From KACC-23026 sp963829575 (GTDB lineage Bacteria; Bacillota; Bacilli; Bacillales; Sporolactobacillaceae): DNA of 64,000 nt. A model generated the notes under the pieces. It saw only the letters and a program-made list of their open reading frames with translations, searched no databases and had not been told where the DNA came from. Both the position numbers and the translations under genes were made by a program. The stretch spans positions 265,023 through 329,022 of the forward strand of contig CAWHJF010000003.1 of NCBI GenBank assembly GCA_963829575.1, in the 5' to 3' direction. Shown here piece after piece: positions 34,096 to 42,807 of this stretch (position 1 is its first letter; each line of letters begins with the position of its first letter).

Positions 34096-34656
34096 TTGAT
34101 TACAATGGATGATATCGTAAGGGAAGGCCATCCAGCATTACGGGACATTGCGAAAGAGGTTCCCATCCCACCCACAAAAGAAAACAAAAAGATTCTTCAT
34201 AGTTTGATGGAGTTTTTGATAAACAGTCAAGATGAAGAAATCGCTGAAAAATATGGTTTAAGAGCAGGCATTGGTATTGCCGCGCCACAAATCGACGTCA
34301 GCAAACGCATGATCGCGATTTACCTTGTCGACGATCAAGATAAGTTACATCAATACGCTTGGTTTAATCCAAAGATTGTGAGCCATTCTATTGAAGAAAC
34401 TTACTTAGAAAGCGGAGAAGGATGTTTGTCCGTTGATCGAGAAGTCCCAGGGTATGTCCCTCGTTATTCCCGAATAAGAGTCAAAGCGTTTGATATAGAT
34501 GGAAAAGAAGTGTCGGTTAAATTAAAAGGTCTTCCAGCAATCGCGGTCCAGCACGAAATCGATCATTTAGACGGCATCATGTTTTACGATCGGTTTGACA
34601 AAGAGGACCCGTTTAAAATACCGAATGGCGTTCCATATAAACCAGAAGAATCTTAA
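34096..34656 (+). CDS. def: peptide deformylase (DefB/YkrB type)
   Basis: Metal-dependent enzyme that removes the formyl group from new proteins. All three motifs are present: GIGIAAPQ (motif I), EGCLS (motif II, with the metal-binding cysteine) and QHEIDH (motif III). At 186 aa it is the long type 2 form of Gram-positive bacteria. It starts at TTG 34096 behind AGGAGTGAGG, giving the family N-terminus MITMDDIVREGHPALR. It is divergent from ykyA. Confidence 0.95.
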   Translation: MITMDDIVREGHPALRDIAKEVPIPPTKENKKILHSLMEFLINSQDEEIAEKYGLRAGIGIAAPQIDVSKRMIAIYLVDDQDKLHQYAWFNPKIVSHSIEETYLESGEGCLSVDREVPGYVPRYSRIRVKAFDIDGKEVSVKLKGLPAIAVQHEIDHLDGIMFYDRFDKEDPFKIPNGVPYKPEES

Positions 34657-34681
34657 GAGCTGACCATTCAGCTCTTTTTTT
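34657..34681 (+). terminator. terminator of def
   Basis: A GAGCTGA/TCAGCTC stem around a short loop followed by TTTTTTT, right after the def stop codon. Confidence 0.85.
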
Positions 34682-34744
34682 ACGATTACGTTTTGAATTA
34701 TACCATCGAATGACGTGTACATAAAGTAAACATCATTAAGTGAG

Positions 34745-34845
34745 GCGCATCCCCCACTTTAATATTCGTTCCATGTATTGGGCCTTTATGGAGTGTTTAA
34801 CTTTAAAGGTGGAGGGGTTTACTACCCATTAAGGCGGGATCAACC
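34745..34845. other. possible structured RNA or regulatory element
   Basis: ATCCCCCACTTTAA (from 34749) can pair imperfectly with TTTAAAGGTGGAGGGG (34801-34816), and is followed by TACCCATTAAGGCGGGAT (34823-34840), which recurs at 11481-11498. It lies in the 798-bp gap between def and rpoY. I cannot match it to a known RNA family. Confidence 0.35.
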
Positions 34846-35001
34846 TTAAATTTCTAAATTGGGTTGATTAGATCTCAAATCTTCTGTTAACACTAGTTTT
34901 TAGATCGAGCATCAATCTTTGCCTTTTTGCACAAGCTAACCTTGACCGTACCCTGAGGTGATCAGGCGCTGCATCCCAAAATCCATAGGAGGGATTGCGA
35001 A

Positions 35002-35076
35002 ATGAAAAAGGTTAGAAAACGTTGGCTTCGAAGAGTGAAGGATCTGCTCGCAAACAATCGCTTAGCTCAAATTTAA
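35002..35076 (+). CDS. 24-codon basic small ORF
   Basis: An ATG-initiated frame of 24 residues behind a strong AGGAGGG site seven bases upstream. The predicted peptide begins MKKVRKRWLRRVKDLLANN: nine Lys/Arg in 24 residues, amphipathic and probably helical. It is followed 22 bp later by a strong hairpin. The gene may be a leader peptide, a small regulatory or membrane-active peptide, or chance; the ribosome binding site argues against chance. Not recognised. Confidence 0.45.
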   Translation: MKKVRKRWLRRVKDLLANNRLAQI

Positions 35077-35098
35077 TAGTGCTTATGCTCTGAATATT

Positions 35099-35145
35099 GA
35101 CTGGGAGTCGAAGTTGGCCCATTCGGTCCCCTTCGCTTCCCAGTC
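35099..35145. ncRNA. long hairpin after the small ORF
   Basis: GACTGGGA (35099-35106) pairs with TCCCAGTC (35138-35145), and after a 2x2 internal loop CGAAG (35109-35113) pairs with CTTCG (35131-35135). No T-run follows, so it does not look like a simple terminator. Confidence 0.4.
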
Positions 35146-35454
35146 CACCCTTACTCATAATTTAAAATAAAATAAATTAGATCTTAAAATATCCCTTGAT
35201 CAAACGACTTTTACATTTAGGGATTTTTAATAAAAACAAGTCATTATAAGTGGAAAACACTCTAGTTTTTGCTAAAACATGAAATTATATGAGACTTCCT
35301 ATATAATAGACTTAAGATTATTCATATCCGTTGCCCGCCGTCAATTGGAGATGAACGGTTAAAAAAGTATTTAGTGGATCGATGTTGGGCTCAGGATGAC
35401 TCTATATCTGTATTCTTGAGCGAGAGACAACGTCATAAGGAGAGGTTAATCATC

Positions 35455-35664
35455 ATGATATTTAAAGTATTTTATCAAGAATCACGGGAGCAAGTCCCAG
35501 TACGTGAACACACACATTCAATGTACGTTGAAGCAGATAGTGAAAAAGATGTTCGTAAAAAATTGGCATCACGTGAATATAACATCGAATTTATTCAAGC
35601 CGTGGATGACAAATTTTTAGAGTACGAAAAACAAAGTCAAGATTTTAAAGTGGAGAAAATTTAA
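35455..35664 (+). CDS. rpoY: RNA polymerase epsilon subunit (RpoY/YkzG)
   Basis: Small auxiliary RNA polymerase subunit of Firmicutes, 69 aa. ATG 35455 behind AAGGAGAGG gives the expected N-terminus MIFKVFYQESREQVPVREHT; an earlier in-frame ATG at 35374 would add 27 unrelated residues. The gene ends 1 bp before rnjA, the conserved rpoY-rnjA pairing. Confidence 0.93.
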   Translation: MIFKVFYQESREQVPVREHTHSMYVEADSEKDVRKKLASREYNIEFIQAVDDKFLEYEKQSQDFKVEKI

Positions 35665-35665
35665 T

Positions 35666-37339
35666 ATGAAATTTGTAAAAAATCATCAAACCGCCGTTTT
35701 CGCCTTAGGTGGACTTGGCGAAATTGGTAAAAACACTTACGCGGTTCAATTTCAAGATGAGATTGTCTTAATCGATGCAGGGATTAAATTCCCTGAAGAC
35801 GAGCTTCTAGGAATTGACTATGTCATCCCAGATTATTCTTACTTAGTTAAAAATCAAGAAAAAATTAAAGGATTATTTATTACACACGGCCACGAAGACC
35901 ATATTGGTGGAATTCCCTACTTGCTTAGAGAAATTAATGTTCCGATCTACGGCGGAAAATTAGCGATCGGCTTGATTCGAAATAAGCTCGAGGAACATGG
36001 ACTTTTGAGACGGGCCAAATTGAATGTCATTCAAGAATCGGACATTATTAAATTCCAAAAAACATCCGTTTCATTTTTCCGTACCACTCACAGTATTCCA
36101 GATTCATACGGAATTGTCGTGAAAACACCGCCCGGAAATATCGTGCATACTGGCGACTTTAAATTTGATTTCACCCCTGTTGGTGAACCGGCGAACATTG
36201 CTAAGATGGCTGAAATCGGTTCAGAAGGTGTGCTTTGTCTTCTCTCTGACAGCACAAATGCTGAAGTTCCGAATTTCACGATGTCTGAGCGCCAAGTTGG
36301 AGCAAACATCACCGATATTTTTAGAAAAGTAACTGGAAGGATCATCTTTGCGACCTTCGCATCCAATATTCATAGGCTCCAACAAGTGGTTGAAGCAGCG
36401 GTCAAAACCGGTCGTAAAATTGCCGTATTTGGACGTAGTATGGAATCCGCCATTACCATTGGCCAAGAACTGGGTTATATCACAGCACCTAAGGACACTT
36501 TTGTCGATTCACAAAAGATCAATCGCTTGCCTGAAAGTGAAGTGACGATCCTCTGTACAGGCTCTCAAGGTGAACCGATGGCCGCATTGTCTCGTATCGC
36601 AAATGGGACCCATCGTCAAATTCAAGTTAATCCTGGTGATACGGTCATCTTCTCATCTTCTCCTATTCCAGGAAACACGGTGAGCGTGAATAAAACAATT
36701 AACCAGCTGTTCCGTGCCGGAGCGGACGTCATTCATAATAAAGTGAGCGACATTCACACATCCGGTCATGGTGGTCAACAAGAACAAAAACTCATGCTTC
36801 GCTTGATTCGTCCGAAATTCTTTATGCCGATTCATGGTGAATACCGGATGTTGAAAAAACATACAGAACTCGCCAACGATTGTGGCATTCCATTCGAAAA
36901 TTCATTTATCATGGATAATGGTGATGTCTTAGCACTTGACGATCAAACCGCAGAGGTTGCCGGAAAAGTACCATCTGGTTCTGTATATGTCGATGGGAGC
37001 GGAATTGGGGATATCGGAAACATTGTCTTGCGCGACCGCCGTATTTTATCTGAGGAAGGCCTTGTCATTGTGGTCTTGAGCTTAAATATGAAAGAGCACA
37101 AAGTATTAGCTGGTCCAGACCTCATTTCTAGAGGATTTGTTTATATGCGCGAATCCGGAGACCTCATTAACGATGCTCAGGCGCTCCTTTCTAAGCATAT
37201 TCAGACTGTTATGGATAAAAAAACATCCCAATGGTCCGAAATTAAAAGTGAAATCACCGACACATTGGCGCCGTTCTTATATGAAAAAACCAAACGTCGT
37301 CCGATGATCTTACCAATTATCATGGAAGTTGACAAATAA
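35666..37339 (+). CDS. rnjA: ribonuclease J1
   Basis: Metallo-beta-lactamase/beta-CASP ribonuclease with endonuclease and 5'-exonuclease activity, central to mRNA decay and rRNA maturation. The 557-aa protein has HGHEDHIGG near residue 74, further metal ligands in HSIPDS and HTGDFKFD, the beta-CASP segment (residues about 210-350) and the C-terminal domain. Length matches B. subtilis RNase J1 (555 aa). It forms an operon with rpoY. Confidence 0.96.
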   Translation: MKFVKNHQTAVFALGGLGEIGKNTYAVQFQDEIVLIDAGIKFPEDELLGIDYVIPDYSYLVKNQEKIKGLFITHGHEDHIGGIPYLLREINVPIYGGKLAIGLIRNKLEEHGLLRRAKLNVIQESDIIKFQKTSVSFFRTTHSIPDSYGIVVKTPPGNIVHTGDFKFDFTPVGEPANIAKMAEIGSEGVLCLLSDSTNAEVPNFTMSERQVGANITDIFRKVTGRIIFATFASNIHRLQQVVEAAVKTGRKIAVFGRSMESAITIGQELGYITAPKDTFVDSQKINRLPESEVTILCTGSQGEPMAALSRIANGTHRQIQVNPGDTVIFSSSPIPGNTVSVNKTINQLFRAGADVIHNKVSDIHTSGHGGQQEQKLMLRLIRPKFFMPIHGEYRMLKKHTELANDCGIPFENSFIMDNGDVLALDDQTAEVAGKVPSGSVYVDGSGIGDIGNIVLRDRRILSEEGLVIVVLSLNMKEHKVLAGPDLISRGFVYMRESGDLINDAQALLSKHIQTVMDKKTSQWSEIKSEITDTLAPFLYEKTKRRPMILPIIMEVDK

Positions 37340-37345
37340 GATTAA

Positions 37346-37380
37346 CAACCCGCCTTCTCAAAAAGGCGGGTTGTTTTGTT
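37346..37380 (+). terminator. terminator of rpoY-rnjA
   Basis: An AACCCGCCTT/AAGGCGGGTT stem followed by GTTTTGTTT. Confidence 0.9.
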
Positions 37381-37399
37381 TACGGATTTATTTTTAATC

Positions 37400-37570
37400 T
37401 AGCTTGGAGGTGTGTAACACAATGGGGGTTTCAGTTCCCCAAATGCTTGGCGTGACTTATTACGGGAACACTCCACGCTTCTCAGTTCCCGTAGCCTTAT
37501 TTTTTTTTACGTTCAGGAACTGACTCTGACCAAATAGGGCCGTCTTTTTTAAGACGGGTTTTATTTCTGG
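37400..37570. other. structured spacer between rnjA and prpB
   Basis: Contains GGGG-N9-CCCC at about 37423-37439, the 8-bp stem ACGGGAAC (37462-37469)/GTTCCCGT (37485-37492) with a T-run nearby, and a CCGTCTT/AAGACGG hairpin with GTTTTATTT at about 37538-37567. The ACGGGAAC...TTCCCGTAGC part resembles the element at 51413-51534. Confidence 0.45.
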
Positions 37571-37609
37571 TTTTATTCACTGGAGCAGACTTTGGTCGAT
37601 TCGTCTCAT

Positions 37610-38524
37610 TTATTCTTTCCCGATCTCCGGCAATACGGTTCGACTGATTCGTTCATCGAGTTCCTCATAACGATAATAATCGATTGTATCATACAACTCT
37701 TCTCGCGTTTGCATATGGGCCAACGCGTGTTCCTGTGTCTCTTCCTTAAAAATCGTTTGAAAGACACGCTCATAAGCTTTTGCAGCGACGCGAAGGGAGG
37801 TTACCGGATAAATGACCATGCTATAGCCAAATTCCTGAAACTCATCTGCTTTATAATAAGGAGTTTTACCAAATTCTGTCATATTGGCCAAAAGCGGCGC
37901 TTTGACTTCCTTGCTCACTCTCTTGAAGTCCTCTTCCGTCACAAAGGCTTCCGGAAAAATAGCGTCTGCTCCTGCTTCAATATAGCGATTTGCACGATCA
38001 ATGGCTGCTTCGGTTCCCTCAACCGCTTTCGCGTCCGTCCGCGCCACCACGACGAGCGTCGGGGCCACTTCTTTAATCGCTTTGATTTTCTGAACCATGT
38101 CCTCTGTTGAAACCAATTTTTTGCCATTAAGATGGCCACATTTTTTGGGAAGATCCTGGTCCTCTAGTTGAACAGCCGCTACACGGTGCTCAACCATCTC
38201 CCGGGCCGTGCGAACCACATTTAACACACCACCATAACCTGTATCAATATCAACCAATACTGGAAGATTTGTGGCGCGCACAAGATCACGAGCCCGGACT
38301 GCCATTTCTTCCGAAGTAATCATCCCGAGATCTGGCAAACCCCTGCTCGCTGTATAAGCGGCTCCAGATAAGTATAGGGCTTCGAATCCTGTTTGTTTGG
38401 CCACAAGTGCCGCCATTGCATCATGAGCACCTGGGATTTTTAAAATCTCAGGTTTGGTCATAAGCCTTTTAAAACGATCGGCGAGTTCTGCTTGAGTATG
38501 TTCTTCGTTGACTAACCATGCCAT
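37610..38524 (-). CDS. prpB: 2-methylisocitrate lyase
   Basis: Last step of the methylcitrate cycle: cleaves 2-methylisocitrate to pyruvate and succinate. The 304-aa protein belongs to the PEP mutase/isocitrate lyase superfamily, with the catalytic KKCGH motif at C129, DIDTGYGG near residue 92 and ARTDA near residue 158. B. subtilis MmgF/YqiQ is the relative. It is the third gene of mmgD-prpD-prpB. Confidence 0.93.
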   Translation of the reverse strand: MAWLVNEEHTQAELADRFKRLMTKPEILKIPGAHDAMAALVAKQTGFEALYLSGAAYTASRGLPDLGMITSEEMAVRARDLVRATNLPVLVDIDTGYGGVLNVVRTAREMVEHRVAAVQLEDQDLPKKCGHLNGKKLVSTEDMVQKIKAIKEVAPTLVVVARTDAKAVEGTEAAIDRANRYIEAGADAIFPEAFVTEEDFKRVSKEVKAPLLANMTEFGKTPYYKADEFQEFGYSMVIYPVTSLRVAAKAYERVFQTIFKEETQEHALAHMQTREELYDTIDYYRYEELDERISRTVLPEIGKE

Positions 38525-38584
38525 CTATAAAGTCCTCCTTCATTTTTCTTCATATCGCCTGATCTTGCGTTCGTATCTTTCATA

Positions 38585-38620
38585 AGTGAACCCGCAAGGC
38601 GTTGGCTTTGCGGGTTCACT
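38585..38620 (-). terminator. strong intercistronic hairpin between prpD and prpB
   Basis: A 13-bp stem (AGTGAACCCGCAA with TTGCGGGTTCACT) in the 107-bp prpD-prpB gap, without a T-run. More likely an mRNA-stabilising or processing hairpin than a full terminator. Confidence 0.6.
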
Positions 38621-38631
38621 CCGTTCAGCCA

Positions 38632-40074
38632 TTAAATCACAAATAGATCCGTAAACGCATTAACCGGTGTATCATTCAGTGCTTCTTTATCCTGGCAAAG
38701 CGAGAGGATTGCATCCGTCTGTCGGCCTGGGAAACGCGTTCTTAAATTTGCTTCGAACTTTTCCACTAGAAGTGGAAGACCTTCTGCGCGTCTTCTTCTA
38801 TGACCAATTGGATATTCTACAGCAACCTCTTCCGTCTTTGAGCCATCTTTAAAAAACACTTGTACGGCGTTCGCGATCGATCGTTTTTCTGGATCTAAAT
38901 AATCGACACTGTAGGCGTCATTTTCAACCACTTCCATTTTATCTCGCAAGGCATCGATTCGTGAATCTTGAGCCACGGCGTCTTCATAGTGATCCGCATT
39001 TAATTCACCAAAAATCAGACCAATCGCCGTAATGTACTGAATGCAATGATCACGGTCAGCAGGGTTGTGAAGCGGTCCTTTTTTATCAATGATTCGAATG
39101 GCGGATTCATGGGTGGTGATCACCACTTTATCAATTTCGTCTAAACGATCCACCACTTGTGGATAGAGTTGAATCGCCGCTTCAGCTGATGTTTGCGCAT
39201 GAAATTCAGCAGGAAACGAAATTTTAAATAAGACATTTTCGATCACATAGGAATCAAATGGGCGAGCGAGTTTTAATTCCTTCCCACCAAATAGGACGTC
39301 CTGGAATCCCCAAGTTGGTGCGGATAGCGCCGTCGGATAGCCCATTTCTCCTTTTAACGCCATCAAAGCGAGACGAACGGCACGGCTCGTTGCGTCACCT
39401 GCGGCCCACGATTTTCGGGAACCCGTATTGGGCGCATGACGATAGGTTCTGAGACTTGAATTGTCGATCCACGCATTCGAAACAGCGTTGAGTACCTCCG
39501 CTTTCGTTCCGCCAAGCATGGCGGTCACAACTGCAGTGGAAGCCACTTTCACATATAAAACATGGTCTAACCCTTCTCGATTTAAACTATTTTCAAGCGC
39601 TAATACACCTTGAATTTCATGGGCTTTTACAATGGATTCGAGCACCACATCCATGGTGAGCGGCGCGTTTCCTTCAGAGACACGCTTTCGGCTTAAATAG
39701 TCCGCAGTCGCTAAGATTCCACCCAAATTATCAGAAGGATGGCCCCATTCTGCAGCAAGCCAAGTGTCATTATAATCTAACCAGCGAATCATACAGCCAA
39801 TATTAAAAGCGGCTTGAACCGGATCGAGTTCAAAGGAAGTCCCAGGGACACGAACACCATTTGGCACCATGGTTCCTGGTACAATTGGACCTAAATGCTT
39901 CGTACATTCTGGGTAGCGAAGCGCCAGAAACCCACAACCAAGCGTGTCCATTAGGACATAACGCGCGGTTTCTAAAGCCTCTTGGCTTGTAATTTTATAA
40001 TTGATCGCATACTCGGCAATCGCCTCAAGTAGCGCATCTGGAGTTTGGACAGAATTTGAGTGTGTTAGTGTCAT
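38632..40074 (-). CDS. prpD: 2-methylcitrate dehydratase (PrpD/MmgE)
   Basis: MmgE/PrpD-family dehydratase of 480 aa that converts 2-methylcitrate to 2-methylaconitate. Typical blocks are DTLGCGFLALRYPEC, IRWLDYNDTWLAAEWGHPSDNLG and NTGSRKSWAAGDATSRAV. No aconitase-like gene is adjacent, so the hydration step probably uses the general aconitase or this enzyme itself, as proposed for Bacillus MmgE. It is 59 bp from the citrate-synthase gene. Confidence 0.93.
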   Translation of the reverse strand: MTLTHSNSVQTPDALLEAIAEYAINYKITSQEALETARYVLMDTLGCGFLALRYPECTKHLGPIVPGTMVPNGVRVPGTSFELDPVQAAFNIGCMIRWLDYNDTWLAAEWGHPSDNLGGILATADYLSRKRVSEGNAPLTMDVVLESIVKAHEIQGVLALENSLNREGLDHVLYVKVASTAVVTAMLGGTKAEVLNAVSNAWIDNSSLRTYRHAPNTGSRKSWAAGDATSRAVRLALMALKGEMGYPTALSAPTWGFQDVLFGGKELKLARPFDSYVIENVLFKISFPAEFHAQTSAEAAIQLYPQVVDRLDEIDKVVITTHESAIRIIDKKGPLHNPADRDHCIQYITAIGLIFGELNADHYEDAVAQDSRIDALRDKMEVVENDAYSVDYLDPEKRSIANAVQVFFKDGSKTEEVAVEYPIGHRRRRAEGLPLLVEKFEANLRTRFPGRQTDAILSLCQDKEALNDTPVNAFTDLFVI

Positions 40075-40133
40075 AGAATGATGTCCTTTCTGTTTCTGGT
40101 TTTAAAACCTATAATTCTTAAATTTGTATGAGT

Positions 40134-41249
40134 TTAAGGATGTAAGTCCCGCGGCCCTTTATACAGAACGCGTGGACGAAACAAACGATTATGGGCATGC
40201 TGCTCGATCACGTGAGCGCTTAAGCCAGCGGTTCGTGAAGCAAAGAAGATCGGCGTATATAAATCAATTGGAATATCAAGGAGGTAATAGACCGGTGCCG
40301 CATAGTAATCCAAATTAGGAAACAGCCCTTTTTCCTCTCGCAGGATTGCCTCACCCGTCTCACACATTTCATAGAGATCCAACCGATTCTTCTCTTCCGC
40401 AAGTTGTTTGAGAGCTTTTTTCATCAGCATCGCGCGCGGGTCCATTTTGTTCATGTAAACGCGGTGCCCAAATCCCATAATGCGCTCTTTGTTAGCAAGC
40501 TTGTCATAAAGGAGCTTGCGGAATCCTTCTTCGGTCTGAGCTTCCAAAAGCATGTGCATAACCGCTTCGTTAGCGCCGCCGTGCAAATGACCCTTGAGTG
40601 ACGCGACAGCACCGGTTAGCGCACCGTAAAGATCAGAAAGGGTGGAGGATATGACACGCGCTGTAAACGTCGAGTTGGGCATTTCATGTTCACTGTATAC
40701 GGATAAGGATTGATCAAAGATCGCGGTTTCCATTTCACTTGGAATGACGCCCGTAATCATGTACAAGAAATTAGCGCTAAATGATAAAGAGTCGTTCGGT
40801 TCGCGAACCGGTTGATTGTGTAAAACGTGGTAACTATTCGCGACAAGGTTTGGAATTTTAGCCAATAAGCGGTAGGCTTTCTCAAGATTGGCCTCTTCTG
40901 AGCGATCGTTCAGTTTTGGATCATACCCAGATAAAGCTGAAATGCCGGTCCGTAACGCATCCATGGGGTGTGTCTCTTTAGGCAAGCATTCAAGCACGGA
41001 CAAAACGGGTGCCGGAAGTTGGTTTTCTTCTCTAAGACGCGCCTCAATAGCGTTGCGTTCCACATCGCTTGGTAAGGTGTGGTTCAATAATAACCCTACA
41101 AGATCGAGATACGTTTTGTTCTCAGCAAGTTCAATTAAATCATAACCCCGAATGACAATTTCTTCAGCTTGAACGTCTAAAAAGGAAATCTCCGTCTCTG
41201 ACGCATTGACCCCTTCAAGACCTGGCTTAAATTCCACTTGTTTTTCCAT
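40134..41249 (-). CDS. mmgD: 2-methylcitrate synthase (citrate synthase family)
   Basis: Condenses propionyl-CoA with oxaloacetate at the head of the methylcitrate cycle. From ATG 41249 (behind AGGAGGG) the 371-aa protein shows SLKGHLHGGANEAVM and IMGFGHRVYMNKMDPRA with the two active-site histidines and a C-terminal aspartate region (LDYYAAPVYYLLDIP). The size is that of small Gram-positive citrate synthases. Methylcitrate rather than citrate synthase is inferred from the prpD and prpB neighbours. Confidence 0.92.
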   Translation of the reverse strand: MEKQVEFKPGLEGVNASETEISFLDVQAEEIVIRGYDLIELAENKTYLDLVGLLLNHTLPSDVERNAIEARLREENQLPAPVLSVLECLPKETHPMDALRTGISALSGYDPKLNDRSEEANLEKAYRLLAKIPNLVANSYHVLHNQPVREPNDSLSFSANFLYMITGVIPSEMETAIFDQSLSVYSEHEMPNSTFTARVISSTLSDLYGALTGAVASLKGHLHGGANEAVMHMLLEAQTEEGFRKLLYDKLANKERIMGFGHRVYMNKMDPRAMLMKKALKQLAEEKNRLDLYEMCETGEAILREEKGLFPNLDYYAAPVYYLLDIPIDLYTPIFFASRTAGLSAHVIEQHAHNRLFRPRVLYKGPRDLHP

Positions 41250-41309
41250 GTTCGCCCTCCTCATAATTTCATTTGTACTCGGTTCCTCCACCTCTTAAAC
41301 GAAAAATAG

Positions 41310-41323
41310 TGTATACGCTTTCA
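41310..41323. promoter_or_regulatory. cre-like box upstream of the methylcitrate operon
   Basis: On the minus strand TGAAAGCGTATACA matches the CcpA consensus TGWAANCGNTNWCA except for one position. It is about 61 bp upstream of mmgD. Carbon catabolite repression by CcpA is inferred. Confidence 0.55.
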
Positions 41324-41405
41324 ATAGCCTATGTTTTCAGTATAGACAAATTAGCCCAACAATTCAATATCAGGACCTTATGAATGTTTAATTGGCCTCG
41401 ATTAG

Positions 41406-41449
41406 AAAAAAGAACAGTTAGTGAAGAGGCCGCCTCCCGCAACTGTTCT
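41406..41449 (-). terminator. terminator-like hairpin downstream of the YfmS-like gene
   Basis: AGAACAGTT pairs with AACTGTTCT; on the minus strand it ends TTTTTTCT. It lies about 350 bp beyond the receptor gene, after repeat copy 5. Confidence 0.6.
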
Positions 41450-41472
41450 TTCTAGTATTAAAAATGTCTTTT

Positions 41473-41787
41473 TCTAAAAGATTGTTGCTATTGTAATAAA
41501 ATCCAGCGAAAATAGCCGAGGTTCGGACCACAACACATATTGAGTGTTCCTCAGCACCGCCTACTCAAGAAGCGTAACCTAGAGGGCTGCTGGGAATAGC
41601 AAGCCAGGCGAGCCCCCGCAGGACATAGGCAGAGGAGCCGCGCGGAATGCCCGCGGCAATAGCCTCCTCGCCTTCGCGTGTTTTATTCGTTTTGCGACGA
41701 GGAATATACGTCCTCGCGATAGATGGAAACGCAGGAGCAAGCGAGGGTATTTTCGCATCATTAAAAAATAAAAAAGTTCACGAACAG
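41473..41787. repeat. interspersed G+C-rich repeat, copy 5 (longest)
   Basis: It fills most of the gap between mmgD and the receptor gene. The left end AAAAGATTGTTGCTATTG is like copy 3, followed by CAGCGAAAATAgCCGAGG; the right end AAAAAGTTCACGAAC resembles CAACAAAGTTTACGAA. It contains an extra inner segment (CGACGAGGAATATACGTCCTCG) also represented in copies 1 and 6 as TTCCTCGTCGCAAAA. Confidence 0.65.
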
Positions 41788-41797
41788 CCATAAAAGA

Positions 41798-42619
41798 TTA
41801 GATTTTTATAATTTCGGATAAATCTTGAAGTTGGTCACTCACGTTGCGAATCTGCTCCACCGCATCTCCAAGTGTTTGAACCATGGCCAACTCATCGTTT
41901 ACTTTGTGAGAAACGGATTGAATCTGTTTGCCAATCAGCTGAATGACTTGTGTCATCTCAGTTAAATTGTTCGAGATCTGTTTAACGGATGACGAGGATC
42001 GCTCTGAGAGTTTGCGAACTTCATTAGCAATGACGGAGAACCCTTGACCGTTCTCTCCAGCATGAGCTGCCTCAATCGCAGCATTTAAACTAAGAAGCTT
42101 GGTTTGGGAAGAAACCTCACCAATAAAACCAACCATGGATTCCATTCCCTCTGATTGCTGTTGAATGTCCGCACCTTTTACTAATAGATCCTCTGTTATA
42201 TTATGTAAATAATTGTTCGCTTCTTTAAAGGACTCTAGACTTGCAGTCAACTCTTGAACCATTGCACCCATGGTTCGTGCTGTATCTTGAAGCGTTTCAC
42301 GGTTGGATGTCGGGAAAAAGAGACACATTGAACCAACCACGATCTCGTTTTCGATCAACGGGACCCCCGTTCCTTGGTAGGGAATTCCACCCGTTAATGC
42401 CTTATTTCCAACTCGAGTCACACATTTTCCAGTTTGGACCGTTTCTTTTCCAATGCTTCCATCTAAGAAAGGCTTTCCTTCTGAAAACACTTCTAGAAAG
42501 AAGTTCTCCCCAGGTATGGCGAGTTCGTATTCCTCGGTGTTTGTAATCACAAGTTGCGCAAATGGTGTCAGTTGGTGGATAAATATGGCTGACTTTTTAA
42601 GGTTTTCTAAAAGAGACAA
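41798..42619 (-). CDS. soluble chemotaxis-type receptor, YfmS-like
   Basis: Cytoplasmic protein of 273 aa: an N-terminal sensing region (residues 1-150) and a short methyl-accepting chemotaxis signalling domain (about 155-270) with the hairpin-tip core TKLLSLNAAIEAAHAGENGQ. There is no membrane segment, so like B. subtilis YfmS it would sense an internal cue and signal to CheA/CheW. The TTG at 42619 behind AGAGGAG is the likely start. No chemotaxis genes are adjacent. Confidence 0.82.
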   Translation of the reverse strand: MSLLENLKKSAIFIHQLTPFAQLVITNTEEYELAIPGENFFLEVFSEGKPFLDGSIGKETVQTGKCVTRVGNKALTGGIPYQGTGVPLIENEIVVGSMCLFFPTSNRETLQDTARTMGAMVQELTASLESFKEANNYLHNITEDLLVKGADIQQQSEGMESMVGFIGEVSSQTKLLSLNAAIEAAHAGENGQGFSVIANEVRKLSERSSSSVKQISNNLTEMTQVIQLIGKQIQSVSHKVNDELAMVQTLGDAVEQIRNVSDQLQDLSEIIKI

Positions 42620-42713
42620 AAGCCTTACTCCTCTCAAATATAAAAGTACCTTAAAGAGTATATCATTAATTTTACAAACTTCGACAACGTTTTTAACCCA
42701 AATTGTGGTAAAT

Positions 42714-42747
42714 AAAAAAAGAGCACTGACCGTTTGGTCAATGCTTA
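42714..42747 (-). terminator. terminator of ktrC
   Basis: Minus-strand AGCATTGACC/GGTCAGTGCT stem around AAAC, followed by CTTTTTTT. Confidence 0.85.
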
Positions 42748-42807
42748 AGAGCTTTCATTTATCGTTCGTCTCTAGGTTCTAACCTAGAATTAACTATTAG
42801 ATAACCG

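Noticed and set aside
37592..38110. A 172-codon plus-strand open frame
   Set aside because: Antisense to prpB, with no recognisable domain and no start signal.
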